Source of the DNA: a virus
Reading direction: 5' to 3' (one strand)
IMG/VR virus record: IMGVR_UViG_3300033550_000024
Coordinates: 1 to 29,753 of that record
Length of the DNA stretch: 29,753 nucleotides
Shown here in pieces: positions 1 through 6,282 of the stretch. The notes beneath the pieces were generated by a model that had not been told where the DNA came from, did no database searches, and worked only from the letters and a program-made list of their open reading frames with translations. Made by a program: the position numbers and the translations under genes. How positions within the stretch are numbered: position 1 is the stretch's first letter; each line of letters opens with the position of its first letter.

Positions 1-85
1 GTACGCAGGATCTGCGGATATGGCATGGCCCCCGAGGCCCGAGCTAGAGCGGTTGAGCCCATTCCAACCCGCGAATCGCGCGCAT

Positions 86-108
86 TAAAAAGCCCTCGAA
101 TAGAGGGC
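86..108 (-). terminator. Rho-independent terminator after the HNH gene
   Basis: Read leftward there is a 6-bp GC-rich stem (GCCCTC / GAGGGC, 5-nt loop) followed by a run of five T. It lies about 20 bases beyond the HNH stop codon and so ends the leftward operon. Read rightward it has only a poor T tract (ATTTAG), so it mainly acts leftward. Positions 1-85 beyond it show no start, RNA gene or domain I can support; short open frames exist there on both strands but cannot be judged at the window edge. Confidence 0.75.
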
Positions 109-129
109 ATTTAGTTGCGTGTCATTGGT

Positions 130-483
130 CTAGCCTTTGCGTTGAGCGCCTATGCCGCCTTCCTCGCGTGCTGTCTTAGCCGAGTGGCAGGGTAAGCAGC
201 TCGATCTCCACAGGGCCTTATCCCAGAAGATCTTCTGATCGCCTCGATGCGGGACGCTGTGGTCGACCACGTTGGCCGCTGTCACGCGTCCTTCCTGTTG
301 GCAGTACCAGCACAAGGGGAACTTGGCGAGGTGACCGAGCCTCGCCTTCTGCCATCTGTACCCGTACCCACGCTGCGCTGTGGTCAGCCCTTCACGCCAT
401 GCGTCGGGGTTCAGCATCTGCACGGACTGCGTACTGACCTCACGCGCTCGGGTGGGCTGCATGGTGACGCGGGACTTAGCCAT
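130..483 (-). CDS. HNH endonuclease, phage packaging type
   Basis: This 117-residue protein has the layout of small phage HNH nucleases. A basic N-terminus with YGYRWQKAR precedes a first Cys pair (LCWYC), then the HNH core VVDHSVPHRGD and a closing LPCHSAKTARE with the last metal Cys and the final His. Such proteins cleave DNA and are often coded next to the terminase genes, where they assist cos cleavage or packaging, so the terminase may lie beyond the left edge. I chose the ATG at 483 (MAKSRV); an in-frame ATG at 498 would add five residues. The gene overlaps the end of the upstream gene slightly and is followed by a terminator. Family call is confident; the packaging role is inferred. 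Confidence 0.85.
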   Translation of the reverse strand: MAKSRVTMQPTRAREVSTQSVQMLNPDAWREGLTTAQRGYGYRWQKARLGHLAKFPLCWYCQQEGRVTAANVVDHSVPHRGDQKIFWDKALWRSSCLPCHSAKTAREEGGIGAQRKG

Positions 484-670
484 CGGACTGGGCTCCATGC
501 TCCTCGCTCAGCGCCTGCATGAACGCCTCGAAGCGCGCCTTCTGCCCAGGCGTAGGGGGCGGGGGCGTAACTACCTTCTCGCCTTTCTCAAGAAGCCACG
601 TGCTGCCTTCCATCGACTTAGCCCAAGAGGCCCACTCTTCTGGTGTCCAGTCTTCGCCCATAGCGCTCAT
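476..670 (-). CDS. Small hypothetical phage protein
   Basis: A 64-residue acidic protein begins MSAMGEDWTPEEWASWAK and has a proline-rich middle (VVTPPPPTPGQ) followed by an amphipathic helix. The ATG at 670 overlaps the stop of the upstream gene in an ATGA arrangement, and its own end overlaps the HNH gene start, so it sits in a translationally coupled leftward operon. An in-frame ATG at 661 is a possible alternative start. I do not recognise a domain. Its position between small regulatory-size genes and the HNH nuclease suggests a minor accessory role, but no function can be assigned. Confidence 0.65.
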   Translation of the reverse strand: MSAMGEDWTPEEWASWAKSMEGSTWLLEKGEKVVTPPPPTPGQKARFEAFMQALSEEHGAQSDG

Positions 671-918
671 CGTGAGTTCAACCCTGTTGGCCTAGCGTTA
701 AGAGCCTGTGGTGCGATCTCAGCCGCGTTAACCTCTGGCATGCGTCCTTGGGCGGCTATCTCCTCTAGCGCCACGCATACGCGCTCCAGCAAAGCGTGGT
801 GCCCTGTTTGCAGCTCCACGTCTACGCCTGCTGGCAGAACCATAGGCTCAACGCCCAGTGCGTCAGCAGTCGGGCGAATCACTTCCGTCAGCTCGTCGAG
901 TTTCTTGTCCGACACCAT
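667..918 (-). CDS. Hypothetical phage protein
   Basis: From the ATG at 918 this is an 83-residue protein (MVSDKKLDELTEVIRP...) with a helical central section (HHALLERVCVALEEIAAQGR). The open frame extends upstream to an ATG at 972, but that extra segment is antiphase to a more protein-like frame belonging to the gene at 863-1033. I therefore prefer the inner start, although neither start has a strong ribosome binding site. The stop overlaps the next gene's start by four bases. No domain is recognised. Confidence 0.55.
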   Translation of the reverse strand: MVSDKKLDELTEVIRPTADALGVEPMVLPAGVDVELQTGHHALLERVCVALEEIAAQGRMPEVNAAEIAPQALNARPTGLNSR

Positions 919-1033
919 CCCGCTGAGTTTCAGTACCAGTAATCCGTTGCTTGAGTTCTTCGAATCGTTCATTGGCTAAGTCCAATAGTTTTTTGAGTTT
1001 CGCCCGACGTCGAGCGCATCCGGAACATGCCAT
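863..1033 (-). CDS. Small Cys-motif protein (MACSGC type)
   Basis: A 56-residue frame starts at an ATG preceded by GGAG with an 8-base gap. It reads MACSGCARRRAKLKKLLDLA and then a charged helix (NERFEELKQRITGT). The CSGCARRR start resembles very small phage proteins with a CxxC pair followed by a basic coiled helix. Its end overlaps the next gene by 56 bases, and the last 20 or so residues look less protein-like. Its ribosome binding site is better than those of its neighbours. Function is unknown; a metal knuckle or nucleic-acid contact is only a guess from the CxxC and the basic residues. Confidence 0.5.
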   Translation of the reverse strand: MACSGCARRRAKLKKLLDLANERFEELKQRITGTETQRDGVGQETRRADGSDSPDC

Positions 1034-1075
1034 GGGTTCCGCTCCATGTGGTGAGGCGATGCCGGTATTCCGGCT

Positions 1076-1144
1076 TCAGTGTTCAGCGTACCCGTAAACC
1101 GCGAACCAGTGGAAGGCGTCTCGGCCAGTGGTCGTGATCTGCAT
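1076..1144 (-). CDS. Possible 22-residue peptide gene
   Basis: The frame from the ATG at 1144 gives 22 residues, ending FHWFAVYGYAEH, with a composition that looks protein-like for so short an ORF. It lies between the repeat block and the MACSGC-type gene and reads in the same direction. The ribosome binding site is weak, which keeps this call tentative. A competing 35-residue frame over the same bases looks less natural. Confidence 0.3.
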   Translation of the reverse strand: MQITTTGRDAFHWFAVYGYAEH

Positions 1145-1226
1145 TACGCGCAATTCTTGCGGGTTTATGTTCAATCTTCTGATTCTGCATTTCTTGCACC
1201 TTCAGTATTGCGTTGCTCGAAAACAG

Positions 1227-1325
1227 GGTTGCACGTTGCACACCCCTAAAGGGGAGTGTGTGCAATGCAACCTTAACCGAGTTGCAAATAAGCAATTTGC
1301 AACCCTATTTGCAATGCAACCTTAA
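1227..1325. repeat. Palindrome and direct-repeat block with GTTGCA units
   Basis: Just past the 3' end of the primase-helicase gene lies a nested inverted repeat. Its outer arms are GGTTGCA (1227-1233) and TGCAACC (1266-1272), and its inner arms are TTGCACAC (1236-1243) and GTGTGCAA (1258-1265), closed by CCCCT/AGGGG. A 15-base direct repeat, GCAATGCAACCTTAA, occurs exactly at 1262-1276 and 1311-1325. Two further TTGCAA units fall between them (1282-1287 and 1297-1302). Read leftward the hairpin is followed by TGTTTT, so it could also end primase transcription. Repeats of this kind next to a primase gene suggest a replication origin or a regulator binding site. The rest of 1034-1226 holds only the possible 22-residue peptide gene. 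Confidence 0.6.
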
Positions 1326-3296
1326 TCATTCTGCATTTTCTGCGGATAAGAAAAGGCTGCCGTTTTCCTCAAAAATAGCGCCTTTCTCCAAAAGCGTTTC
1401 CATTGCGCGTTTAAAAGCCTGATTTTTGTAACTCTGCCGCTTGCTAGGATCGAACTGCGCGCAGAATTCAGCTTGAACCCTGGCCGTTTCGACCCCTGCT
1501 TTCTCGTCTGATAGGCCGAAGACGTTGTGAAGCGCGTCCAGAAAAGCCAGTTCGTTAGCTCCGGTCTTCTTTTTATACTCTGGTTTCGCCTGTCCGGCGC
1601 CTGTGAATTCGACGATACAACTAGTGATATCGTCGCCGTCCTCGTCTTCCCCTAGGACCACGGTATGTAGCTTGAATAGGTAGCCTACACCTTCAACGCC
1701 ATCCTTCATCTTACTGGTAGTGATGCTGCGGGTGTCGTTGCTGCGTTCCACCTTTATCTCCACGTCACAGGCCGCCTTGATGCTCGAGTGGCCCCGTGAA
1801 CCCTTCGAGGCGTCCTTACCACTGTGGTGCACCAGAAGAACCATGGCGTCGCAGCGGCGGGCGATGCGCTTGCACTCGGCCAAGGCTATACCAACGTCCA
1901 TTCCGTTGTTCTCATCGGCGCCAGACATCACCTGGGCGAAGGTGTCCATTACGATAAGGTCGTACGGCTCACGCTGCCGGATCTCGCTAATAAGGTCAGT
2001 GATCTGCGCCACGTTGGTCAGGTTCGGCGTGATGTCGTAAATCACGTCCATACCAATGCGGGGGATAGCCTGTTGGTGACAGTACGCCTTGATACGCTGC
2101 CGAAAGCCTGAGACGCCTTCAGCGACCACGTAGAGGACGCGACCCTTGGATACCCGGTGACCGTTCCAGAACTCCAAGCCGCGGCAGATAGCGGCACTCA
2201 GATCCAGCATGGCGAAGGACTTACCGGAACCTGATTCACCGAAGAGCACTCCGAGATTAGCCTTGGGCAAGAAGCCCTTCACCAACCACTTAAGGTTTGA
2301 TTCCTGCGCCGCGAAATCGTCGTCGGAGGTTATCTTGAACTTGCCGCCTTGTGGCATCGGCAGGACTTCGAACTCGTCCGCAGAAGCCGTCTCCAATCCT
2401 GTTTCGCCGCCAGCGTCACGGATCATCTTTAAGACGGTGCCCATGGTCGTATACTCGGCGGTCGTGTTGATCCCGAAGGAATCCCAACGTGCTTTGCCGA
2501 ACTCCATGCCGCCGTACTTAGAGGAATGCGCCGACCAGTCGTCCCAGAGGTCGAACCCGTCACCGTAGGTCTGGTGGTGGACGGCCATGCCTACGTTGCG
2601 CCAGTCTTCGTACCCTAGATCTTCTGGCAGCTTGTGCAGCAGTTCTGTTACCTGCTCAGGCGAAAGCGGGAGAGGAGGTTTGCCATCGCCTTCGTATTTG
2701 TCGCGCAGCTCTTTGACGCGCAGGAAACGTTTAAGACTATAAGCGCGGTGGATCTCCTTAACAGGCGCCAGGGTATTCTGATCACCCATCAGCTCTGTCA
2801 GGTCGGTGACGTTGCCTGTGAACGTAACGAAGCCCTTTGAATGGAAAACCTCATACCCGAATTTGTGGTCCGGGTTACGGGGCGGGCTGTCCTTGTCGTC
2901 GGGGATCACACCGGCGAAGAAAGCACGGATACCGTTACCTGATGGGCTGTACTCAGCATAGGAGCCTTCGGTCAGCTCTTCGACCAGAGTGTCTACCTTG
3001 CCATCGATCACGCAGTCGTCGAAGTCCAGGGCGGTTATGCCGAACTCAGGCATCAAGGCGAAGCCAACCCCGGCAAAGTCGTGCTTCTCCGCTGCGGCTT
3101 TGGCCTCTTCGAAAGTAACGAGCAAAGCCCGGTCTTCATCTGAGCAATGGGTGTATTTTCGGACAATCCCCGTAACGTAGTAAGGCATTTTGGCGGCTTT
3201 TGGACGACCGGGTTTACGAACCCACCTCCAGACAAGCCAGCCCTTCAAATCCCGCATGGCATCAGGTGCCTGCAGGTTCTCAAATTTCTTTGCCAT
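1326..3296 (-). CDS. PrimPol-type primase / RepA-like helicase fusion
   Basis: A protein of about 656 residues combines primer synthesis with DNA unwinding (numbering from a GTG at 3311, which would add five residues). The N-terminal half matches phage primase-polymerase domains: PYYVTG near 44, the metal motif ALDFDDC at 94-100, SPSGNGIR at 122-129 and a TFTG near 163. A PriCT-2-like linker follows at about 220-300 (EDWRNVGMAVHHQT). The C-terminal half is a RepA/AAA_25 hexameric helicase with Walker A GESGSGKS (358-365), Walker B DLIVMDTF (451-458) and VLLVHHSGKD (491-500). I preferred the ATG at 3296, which begins MAKKFENLQAPDAM; neither start has a strong ribosome site. It lies downstream of the HTH regulator in a leftward early operon and would start phage DNA replication with the polymerase subunits coded at 14581-16643. 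Confidence 0.9.
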   Translation of the reverse strand: MAKKFENLQAPDAMRDLKGWLVWRWVRKPGRPKAAKMPYYVTGIVRKYTHCSDEDRALLVTFEEAKAAAEKHDFAGVGFALMPEFGITALDFDDCVIDGKVDTLVEELTEGSYAEYSPSGNGIRAFFAGVIPDDKDSPPRNPDHKFGYEVFHSKGFVTFTGNVTDLTELMGDQNTLAPVKEIHRAYSLKRFLRVKELRDKYEGDGKPPLPLSPEQVTELLHKLPEDLGYEDWRNVGMAVHHQTYGDGFDLWDDWSAHSSKYGGMEFGKARWDSFGINTTAEYTTMGTVLKMIRDAGGETGLETASADEFEVLPMPQGGKFKITSDDDFAAQESNLKWLVKGFLPKANLGVLFGESGSGKSFAMLDLSAAICRGLEFWNGHRVSKGRVLYVVAEGVSGFRQRIKAYCHQQAIPRIGMDVIYDITPNLTNVAQITDLISEIRQREPYDLIVMDTFAQVMSGADENNGMDVGIALAECKRIARRCDAMVLLVHHSGKDASKGSRGHSSIKAACDVEIKVERSNDTRSITTSKMKDGVEGVGYLFKLHTVVLGEDEDGDDITSCIVEFTGAGQAKPEYKKKTGANELAFLDALHNVFGLSDEKAGVETARVQAEFCAQFDPSKRQSYKNQAFKRAMETLLEKGAIFEENGSLFLSAENAE

Positions 3297-3314
3297 CTTC
3301 GAGGCACCCACGGC

Positions 3315-3629
3315 TTATACGTCAGACGAGAAGCTAGGATCAGCCAGGGCCGCAGCGTATTTAGGATTCATCAGTTCATTACGCGGCACGCCGTAAAGCG
3401 ATTCCAGCTCAGTAACGCGGGTCAGAGGAACGTAACCCTGCGAGTGCCACTGCTGGACAGCCTGGTAGGTCACACCTACGTCGCGGGCAAGCTGCGAGAA
3501 TCCGCCGGCCTTAACGATGGCGTGCAGAATGCCGCTGTAACGCTTAGCCGCCATTACAGCGTTGAGCAGACCGCCGGGGGCGCCATCTTTGATCATTTGT
3601 TCGGTCAGTGCTTTAAGGCGCTTGTCCAT
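3315..3629 (-). CDS. Cro/YdaS-like HTH transcription regulator
   Basis: A 104-residue protein carries a helix-turn-helix in the middle (GGFSQLARDVGVTYQAVQQWHSQG, about residues 42-65), then PLTRVTELESLYGVPRNELMNP. This is the pattern of Cro-like and YdaS-type regulators, in which the second helix of the motif reads the operator. The conserved tail PRNELMNPKYA is typical of the YdaS/Cro group. It is second in the leftward operon from the divergent control region at 3851-4036, the classical place for a phage early switch. It is the best candidate for binding the ACAA-N8-TTGT dyads found in promoters along the window; that link is inference. An N-terminal helical extension of about 40 residues is longer than in a minimal Cro. 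Confidence 0.8.
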   Translation of the reverse strand: MDKRLKALTEQMIKDGAPGGLLNAVMAAKRYSGILHAIVKAGGFSQLARDVGVTYQAVQQWHSQGYVPLTRVTELESLYGVPRNELMNPKYAAALADPSFSSDV

Positions 3630-3850
3630 CAGTTCTTCTCCTGCGACTTCAAAAATTCTTCTTTACGAGCCCAAAGCATTCCTTCTGCCACGCGGAAGGC
3701 GGCTGAAGCGAGCGCCATGAATACTACGTCCTGCATTTGCGGAGTACGTGCCTTCAGACAGAAGGGCTCTTGGTTAATAAGCTGAGTCATCGCCGCGAGC
3801 GCTGCTGCGTCACGGAAAGCCAACTCCTCGGCGGTACGTTTTTCGGACAT
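3629..3850 (-). CDS. Small hypothetical protein, first gene of the leftward operon
   Basis: A 73-residue, mostly helical protein starts MSEKRTAEELAFRDAAALAAM. The ATG at 3850 follows GGTAAGAGAA, a fair ribosome site, and the longer open frame upstream runs through the promoter region and can be ignored. Its stop overlaps the start of the HTH regulator, so the two are probably translated together. In lambda-like phages this position holds a switch protein, an antitoxin-like partner or a replication modulator. I recognise no domain, and a partnership with the regulator is only suggested by gene order. Confidence 0.7.
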   Translation of the reverse strand: MSEKRTAEELAFRDAAALAAMTQLINQEPFCLKARTPQMQDVVFMALASAAFRVAEGMLWARKEEFLKSQEKN

Positions 3851-3878
3851 TTCTCTTACCTCGTTTGTGAATGGCGCC

Positions 3879-3908
3879 ACCATACAACACTTGATACAAC
3901 GCATGCAA
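3879..3908 (-). promoter_or_regulatory. Leftward early promoter
   Basis: On the minus strand TTGCAT and TATGGT are separated by 18 bases, about 30 bases before the first leftward gene. It overlaps the rightward promoter at 3891-3919. Two ATACAA half-sites (3882-3887, 3894-3899) lie inside it, so a regulator bound there could switch both directions. Confidence 0.5.
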
Positions 3909-3919
3909 GCTTGTATAAA
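3891..3919 (+). promoter_or_regulatory. Rightward early promoter 1
   Basis: TTGATA and TATAAA with a 17-base gap form a near-consensus sigma70 promoter. The -10 overlaps a TTGTAT half-site (3911-3916) that faces an ATACAA (3894-3899). The spacing of this dyad is larger (11 bases between ACAA and TTGT) than in the other promoters. It reads toward the rightward genes from 4037, with a second promoter about 80 bases further on. Confidence 0.7.
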
Positions 3920-3969
3920 GTTGCGACACGGCCCAAGGTGCGCCCGGACTAACGGTAAGAAAATAACAC

Positions 3970-3998
3970 TAGACATCACAAGCCGCAGCTTGTATATT
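3970..3998 (+). promoter_or_regulatory. Rightward early promoter 2 with spacer operator
   Basis: TAGACA and TATATT are separated by 17 bases. The spacer holds the dyad ACAA-N8-TTGT (3978-3993), whose last T is the first base of the -10. This exact geometry recurs in the promoters at about 5320 and 10980, so I read it as a repressor site. The first rightward gene starts 39 bases downstream. Confidence 0.7.
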
Positions 3999-4036
3999 GA
4001 ACTCATCGAAAGCAAACAACCAAAGGGAATACGGAA

Positions 4037-4213
4037 ATGAACAACTTCAAAGCCCAAGACAAAGCACTGAAAGCAGCTCGCGCAGCAGTAAACGCGCTGA
4101 CCTTCGGCACCAGCGAATGGGAAGCAGCAATGCAGGTTGTTCGTGATCTCTGCGAGAAAGCAAACGCCGCCGACAACGCGATCCTGAACCATCGCTGCGA
4201 CTTCAGCCGGTGA
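4037..4213 (+). CDS. Small hypothetical protein, first rightward gene
   Basis: A 58-residue protein starts at an ATG preceded by AGGGAATACGGAA. It is helical and alanine-rich (KALKAARAAVNALTFGTSEWEAAMQ) and ends in HRCDFSR. As the first gene behind two strong promoters it should be among the earliest expressed, a common position for small host-takeover proteins. No domain is recognised, and the takeover idea rests on position only. Its stop overlaps a GTG start for the next gene. Confidence 0.65.
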   Translation: MNNFKAQDKALKAARAAVNALTFGTSEWEAAMQVVRDLCEKANAADNAILNHRCDFSR

Positions 4214-4362
4214 AGCCGGTTGTCCACTACCCTAGGGACGGGGTGACGTATATGAGAGGGCAATGCGGGGCGAATTCGATTAGCTCCTCTACCGATCTGA
4301 AACTCGTCACCTGTCCTGCTTGCTTGAAACTGCTCCGGAGTAACCCCGATGCCCAAGCCTAA
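4210..4362 (+). CDS. Small CPAC-motif protein
   Basis: A 50-residue frame opens with a GTG that overlaps the stop of the preceding gene (GTGA). It reads VKPVVHYPRDGVTYMRGQC, and later VTCPACLKLLRSNPD. The single CPAC pair plus the Cys at residue 19 could form part of a metal knuckle. Such short proteins with a TCPAC motif recur in Pseudomonas phages, as far as I recall. The next gene starts inside its last codons. Function unknown. Confidence 0.6.
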   Translation: MKPVVHYPRDGVTYMRGQCGANSISSSTDLKLVTCPACLKLLRSNPDAQA

Positions 4363-4471
4363 GAAACCCAAGATGTCCAAAGTCAACACCAGCGACTGCG
4401 CCAAAGGTCAGATGCACGAGCCGGCGGCACAGCGATACGTGAAAACCATGCCAGGAGGATTTATAGCGTGA
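4349..4471 (+). CDS. Small basic hypothetical protein
   Basis: A 40-residue protein begins with a lysine- and proline-rich stretch (MPKPKKPKMSKVNTSDC) and ends PGGFIA. The ATG lies within the preceding gene, and the stop overlaps the GTG of the following gene, so it is coupled on both sides. A ribosome site (CCGGAGTAACCCCG) sits just upstream. The charge suggests nucleic-acid or membrane surface contact, but nothing firmer can be said. Confidence 0.5.
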   Translation: MPKPKKPKMSKVNTSDCAKGQMHEPAAQRYVKTMPGGFIA

Positions 4472-4884
4472 GCCAGTGGATTAAATGCAGCGACAGGCTG
4501 CCGGAAGCGAAAGATGACACGGACACCGAAGTTATCTTGGCCGTGAAGAGGGCAAGCGGAAAGACCTACGTTTTTGCAGCCAGCTTTCTGCAGAACAAAG
4601 AGCTTTACAGCGAGGAGGACGATGCAGACGACGAGGGCCGCATCTACGTTACGGGCTGGTACGAATTGCGTGACGATCCTGAATACGACACCGCTTGGCA
4701 TCAGGTGCTTAATTCCGGTGACTCGGTAACTCACTGGATGCCTTTACCTGCGGCTCCAGATGAAGAGGCACCTCCTAAAGACTGCCCTGTATGCGACGGC
4801 TGGGGCTCTGTCAGTACCGGTATCGACGAAGCGCCTAGCACCCTATGCAAAGCGTGCGACGGCAACGGTAGTCTGCCCAAATGA
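4468..4884 (+). CDS. DUF551 protein with C-terminal DnaJ-like zinc pair
   Basis: A 138-residue protein with two parts. Residues 1-95 match DUF551, a common phage and prophage domain: WIKCSDRLPEAK at the start, a central GWYEL, and VTHWMPLP at the end. Residues 104-138 hold two CxxCxGxG-type units, CPVCDGWG and CKACDGNG, as in the zinc-binding region of DnaJ. Two units make one zinc site. The GTG start follows a strong AGGAGG site. DUF551 has no established function, and the zinc tail suggests a partner-binding role. I do not recall this pairing as common. Confidence 0.8.
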   Translation: MSQWIKCSDRLPEAKDDTDTEVILAVKRASGKTYVFAASFLQNKELYSEEDDADDEGRIYVTGWYELRDDPEYDTAWHQVLNSGDSVTHWMPLPAAPDEEAPPKDCPVCDGWGSVSTGIDEAPSTLCKACDGNGSLPK

Positions 4885-5054
4885 CCCTCCAATGCCCAAA
4901 GTGCGGTAACCCGGACGTGATACGTATGAGCAGCCTACGCATTATCCACTGCCCGGATTGCCATACCGAATCGCCCTGGCCGTTGAAGGACGGTCAGAAG
5001 CCCCTTGTGAATTCAAATCGAGGAGATAGGAAGAAATGCGAACCATCGAGCTAA
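4881..5054 (+). CDS. Small zinc-ribbon protein
   Basis: A 57-residue frame starts with an ATG that overlaps the stop of the DUF551 gene (ATGA). It has two Cys pairs, CPKCGN at residues 5-10 and CPDCHTE at 24-30, spaced as in a zinc ribbon, then a polar tail. Similar tiny ribbons in phages resemble NinF-like or transcription-factor ribbons, but a specific match cannot be claimed. The 3' end overlaps the next gene by 19 bases. Confidence 0.65.
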   Translation: MTLQCPKCGNPDVIRMSSLRIIHCPDCHTESPWPLKDGQKPLVNSNRGDRKKCEPSS

Positions 5055-5296
5055 ACGAAAGGGAGCTGCAGCTTTACCGTGACGCTCTCGACGTTGACGA
5101 AGCGCATACAGGCCCATCCATCCCACAGGAATGCTATCGCACAATGACCGGCATCCTACGGTCGAGAGGGTTAGTAGGATTCCCTGAAAAGGTAACGATT
5201 GAGTTCCGCGGCTGCTCCAAGAGCTACGAACTCCATTACTCCGCTGCGCACAGCCCGGATATCGACTACCGAAACGACCCTTATCTGAAACCCTAA
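5036..5296 (+). CDS. Hypothetical phage protein
   Basis: An 86-residue protein starts MRTIELNERELQLYRDAL after a good GAGGAGATAGGAAGAA ribosome site. The N-terminal half is helical; the second half looks like beta strand (KVTIEFRGCSKSYELHYS). No domain is recognised. It is the last gene before the promoter region at about 5320 and so closes the first rightward transcription unit, although I see no terminator behind it. Confidence 0.7.
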   Translation: MRTIELNERELQLYRDALDVDEAHTGPSIPQECYRTMTGILRSRGLVGFPEKVTIEFRGCSKSYELHYSAAHSPDIDYRNDPYLKP

Positions 5297-5313
5297 CCGT
5301 TCGTCGGACCTAC

Positions 5314-5342
5314 AAGCAATCGCAAGTTTCATGTTGTATAGT
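5314..5342 (+). promoter_or_regulatory. Internal rightward promoter with spacer operator
   Basis: A -10 of TATAGT (5337-5342) follows the dyad GCAA-N8-TTGT (5322-5337), placed exactly as in the promoters at 3970 and 10970. The -35 position reads AAGCAA, which is weak. The promoter may therefore be poor without an activator, or tuned by the dyad-binding protein. Confidence 0.5.
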
Positions 5343-5371
5343 GGCGTCACACAAATGCAGATAGGAGAAGG

Positions 5372-5620
5372 ATGATGTTCAGCCGATTGATCAAGTGGTT
5401 CAAGGGTCCGACCCCAGCGGAAGCATACGAGAACGGGCGCCGGGTAGCGCGAGAAGAAATAGCAAAAGCCGAGGATAAGTCCCGCGAAGCGGATCATCTT
5501 TGGAATATGGCCGGCGGCGGATTTAACGTCAATAAGACTGACCATGAATTCGACCGCGGGCTAACTGATCAGCTCCACGAAATGGGCTACCAAGCGCCCT
5601 ACCAAAACGGGCAATTCTGA
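5372..5620 (+). CDS. Small hypothetical protein
   Basis: An 82-residue protein starts MMFSRLIKWFKGPTPAEAYENGRR after AGGAGAAGG. The first dozen residues form a short amphipathic hydrophobic helix; the rest is polar and charged, with DKSREADHLWNMAGGGF in the middle. It is the first gene behind the promoter at 5314-5342. An inner ATG at 5375 is equally possible. No family is recognised; a membrane-surface association is conceivable from the N-terminus. Confidence 0.7.
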   Translation: MMFSRLIKWFKGPTPAEAYENGRRVAREEIAKAEDKSREADHLWNMAGGGFNVNKTDHEFDRGLTDQLHEMGYQAPYQNGQF

Positions 5621-5790
5621 TGAACCGCTTCAAACCCAATCAGACCGTTCGCATTAATGACACGCAGAGCGAGTACCACAAGTGCCTGGCGCGTGTCGTG
5701 AAGGTCGCTGAGAAGAGCTACGACGTGATCGTAGGGCCTACCACCATGCGCGTCGTCCCCGAACAACTGCTAGGAGTACGCAAGCCGTGA
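5620..5790 (+). CDS. Small hypothetical protein, KOW/SH3-like strand pattern
   Basis: A 56-residue protein reads MNRFKPNQTVRINDTQSEYH and later CLARVVKVAEKSYDVIVG, ending VVPEQLLGVRKP. The alternating short strands resemble a small SH3 or KOW-like barrel seen in many tiny phage proteins. The ATG overlaps the previous stop and the stop overlaps the GTG of the next gene. The fold is a guess from pattern; function unknown. Confidence 0.6.
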   Translation: MNRFKPNQTVRINDTQSEYHKCLARVVKVAEKSYDVIVGPTTMRVVPEQLLGVRKP

Positions 5791-5975
5791 GCCAAGTACG
5801 AGAAAACCTAATGTCGCGTGAGGGATACACGCCTTATTGCGGCAAAGATCGCTGCAGCTTCGGATGGCCTCGCACTACGTGGTACCACGGGCAATTCGAA
5901 TGTATGTGTGGATGGCGCTCTGAGTTCCCGGCAGAGTTTGTGGAACAGTACAAAGCGAAGTGGGGTAAGAAATGA
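5787..5975 (+). CDS. Cys-rich small protein, paralogue of the 13630 gene
   Basis: A 62-residue protein holds RENLM near the start, then PYCGKDRC and CMCGW, and FPAEFVEQYKAKW near the end. The same framework recurs in the protein at 13630-13926, so the phage carries two copies. The Cys pairs are spaced as in a treble-clef or ribbon zinc site. The GTG start overlaps the preceding stop. Function unknown; retention of two diverged copies suggests a useful but non-identical role. Confidence 0.7.
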   Translation: MSQVRENLMSREGYTPYCGKDRCSFGWPRTTWYHGQFECMCGWRSEFPAEFVEQYKAKWGKK

Positions 5976-6202
5976 TCACCCGCGCACAGGCTGAAGCATT
6001 ACTAACCCTGGCCGAGTCGCTGGAAGCGTGCGAGCGCAGCGGAGTTACCCTTGAAGGCGTAGCCGACCTAGTACATGGCGACAACGAATTGCTGGCATCG
6101 CTTGGCGACCCAATCAGTGGTATGGCAGTCCGTCTAGCGGTCAACGCGCTGATCCCAAAGACTGAGCAGACCTACGCCCTTAACTGGGAGGAGAGGCCGT
6201 AA
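5972..6202 (+). CDS. Hypothetical helical protein
   Basis: A 76-residue, mainly helical protein (MITRAQAEALLTLAESLEACERSG, later GDPISGMAVRLAVNALIP) overlaps its upstream neighbour by four bases and shares one base with the next gene. The composition is even and acidic, without metal or membrane motifs. I do not recognise a family. It sits in a coupled run of accessory genes, so it is probably expressed early. Confidence 0.65.
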   Translation: MITRAQAEALLTLAESLEACERSGVTLEGVADLVHGDNELLASLGDPISGMAVRLAVNALIPKTEQTYALNWEERP

Positions 6203-6270
6203 TGGACGACGCCGACTTCATGTTCCTGAGCCTCCTCCTGCTGATCCTGATCGGCTTCTATTTCGCATAA
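6202..6270 (+). CDS. Tiny single-span membrane peptide
   Basis: A 22-residue frame begins with an acidic MDDADF and continues as an unbroken hydrophobic stretch (FLSLLLLILIGFYF). That is one transmembrane helix with almost nothing outside it. The ATG shares a base with the preceding stop, and a GGAGGAGAGG site lies just upstream, which supports real translation. Phage membrane peptides of this size can modulate host envelope proteins; no specific role can be assigned. Confidence 0.55.
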   Translation: MDDADFMFLSLLLLILIGFYFA

Positions 6271-6282
6271 GGGAGTCCCAAC

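Noticed and set aside
1-85. Possible tRNA or gene end at the left window edge
   Set aside because: No cloverleaf or conserved T-loop was found; the open frames are too short at the edge to judge.
1083-1295. A 70-residue leftward open frame through the repeat block
   Set aside because: It translates the palindrome and direct repeats, has no ribosome site, and its composition is unlike the neighbouring proteins.
3851-4192. Leftward extension of the frame at 3629 through the divergent control region
   Set aside because: It would cover three promoters and the rightward gene at 4037; the ATG at 3850 has its own ribosome site.
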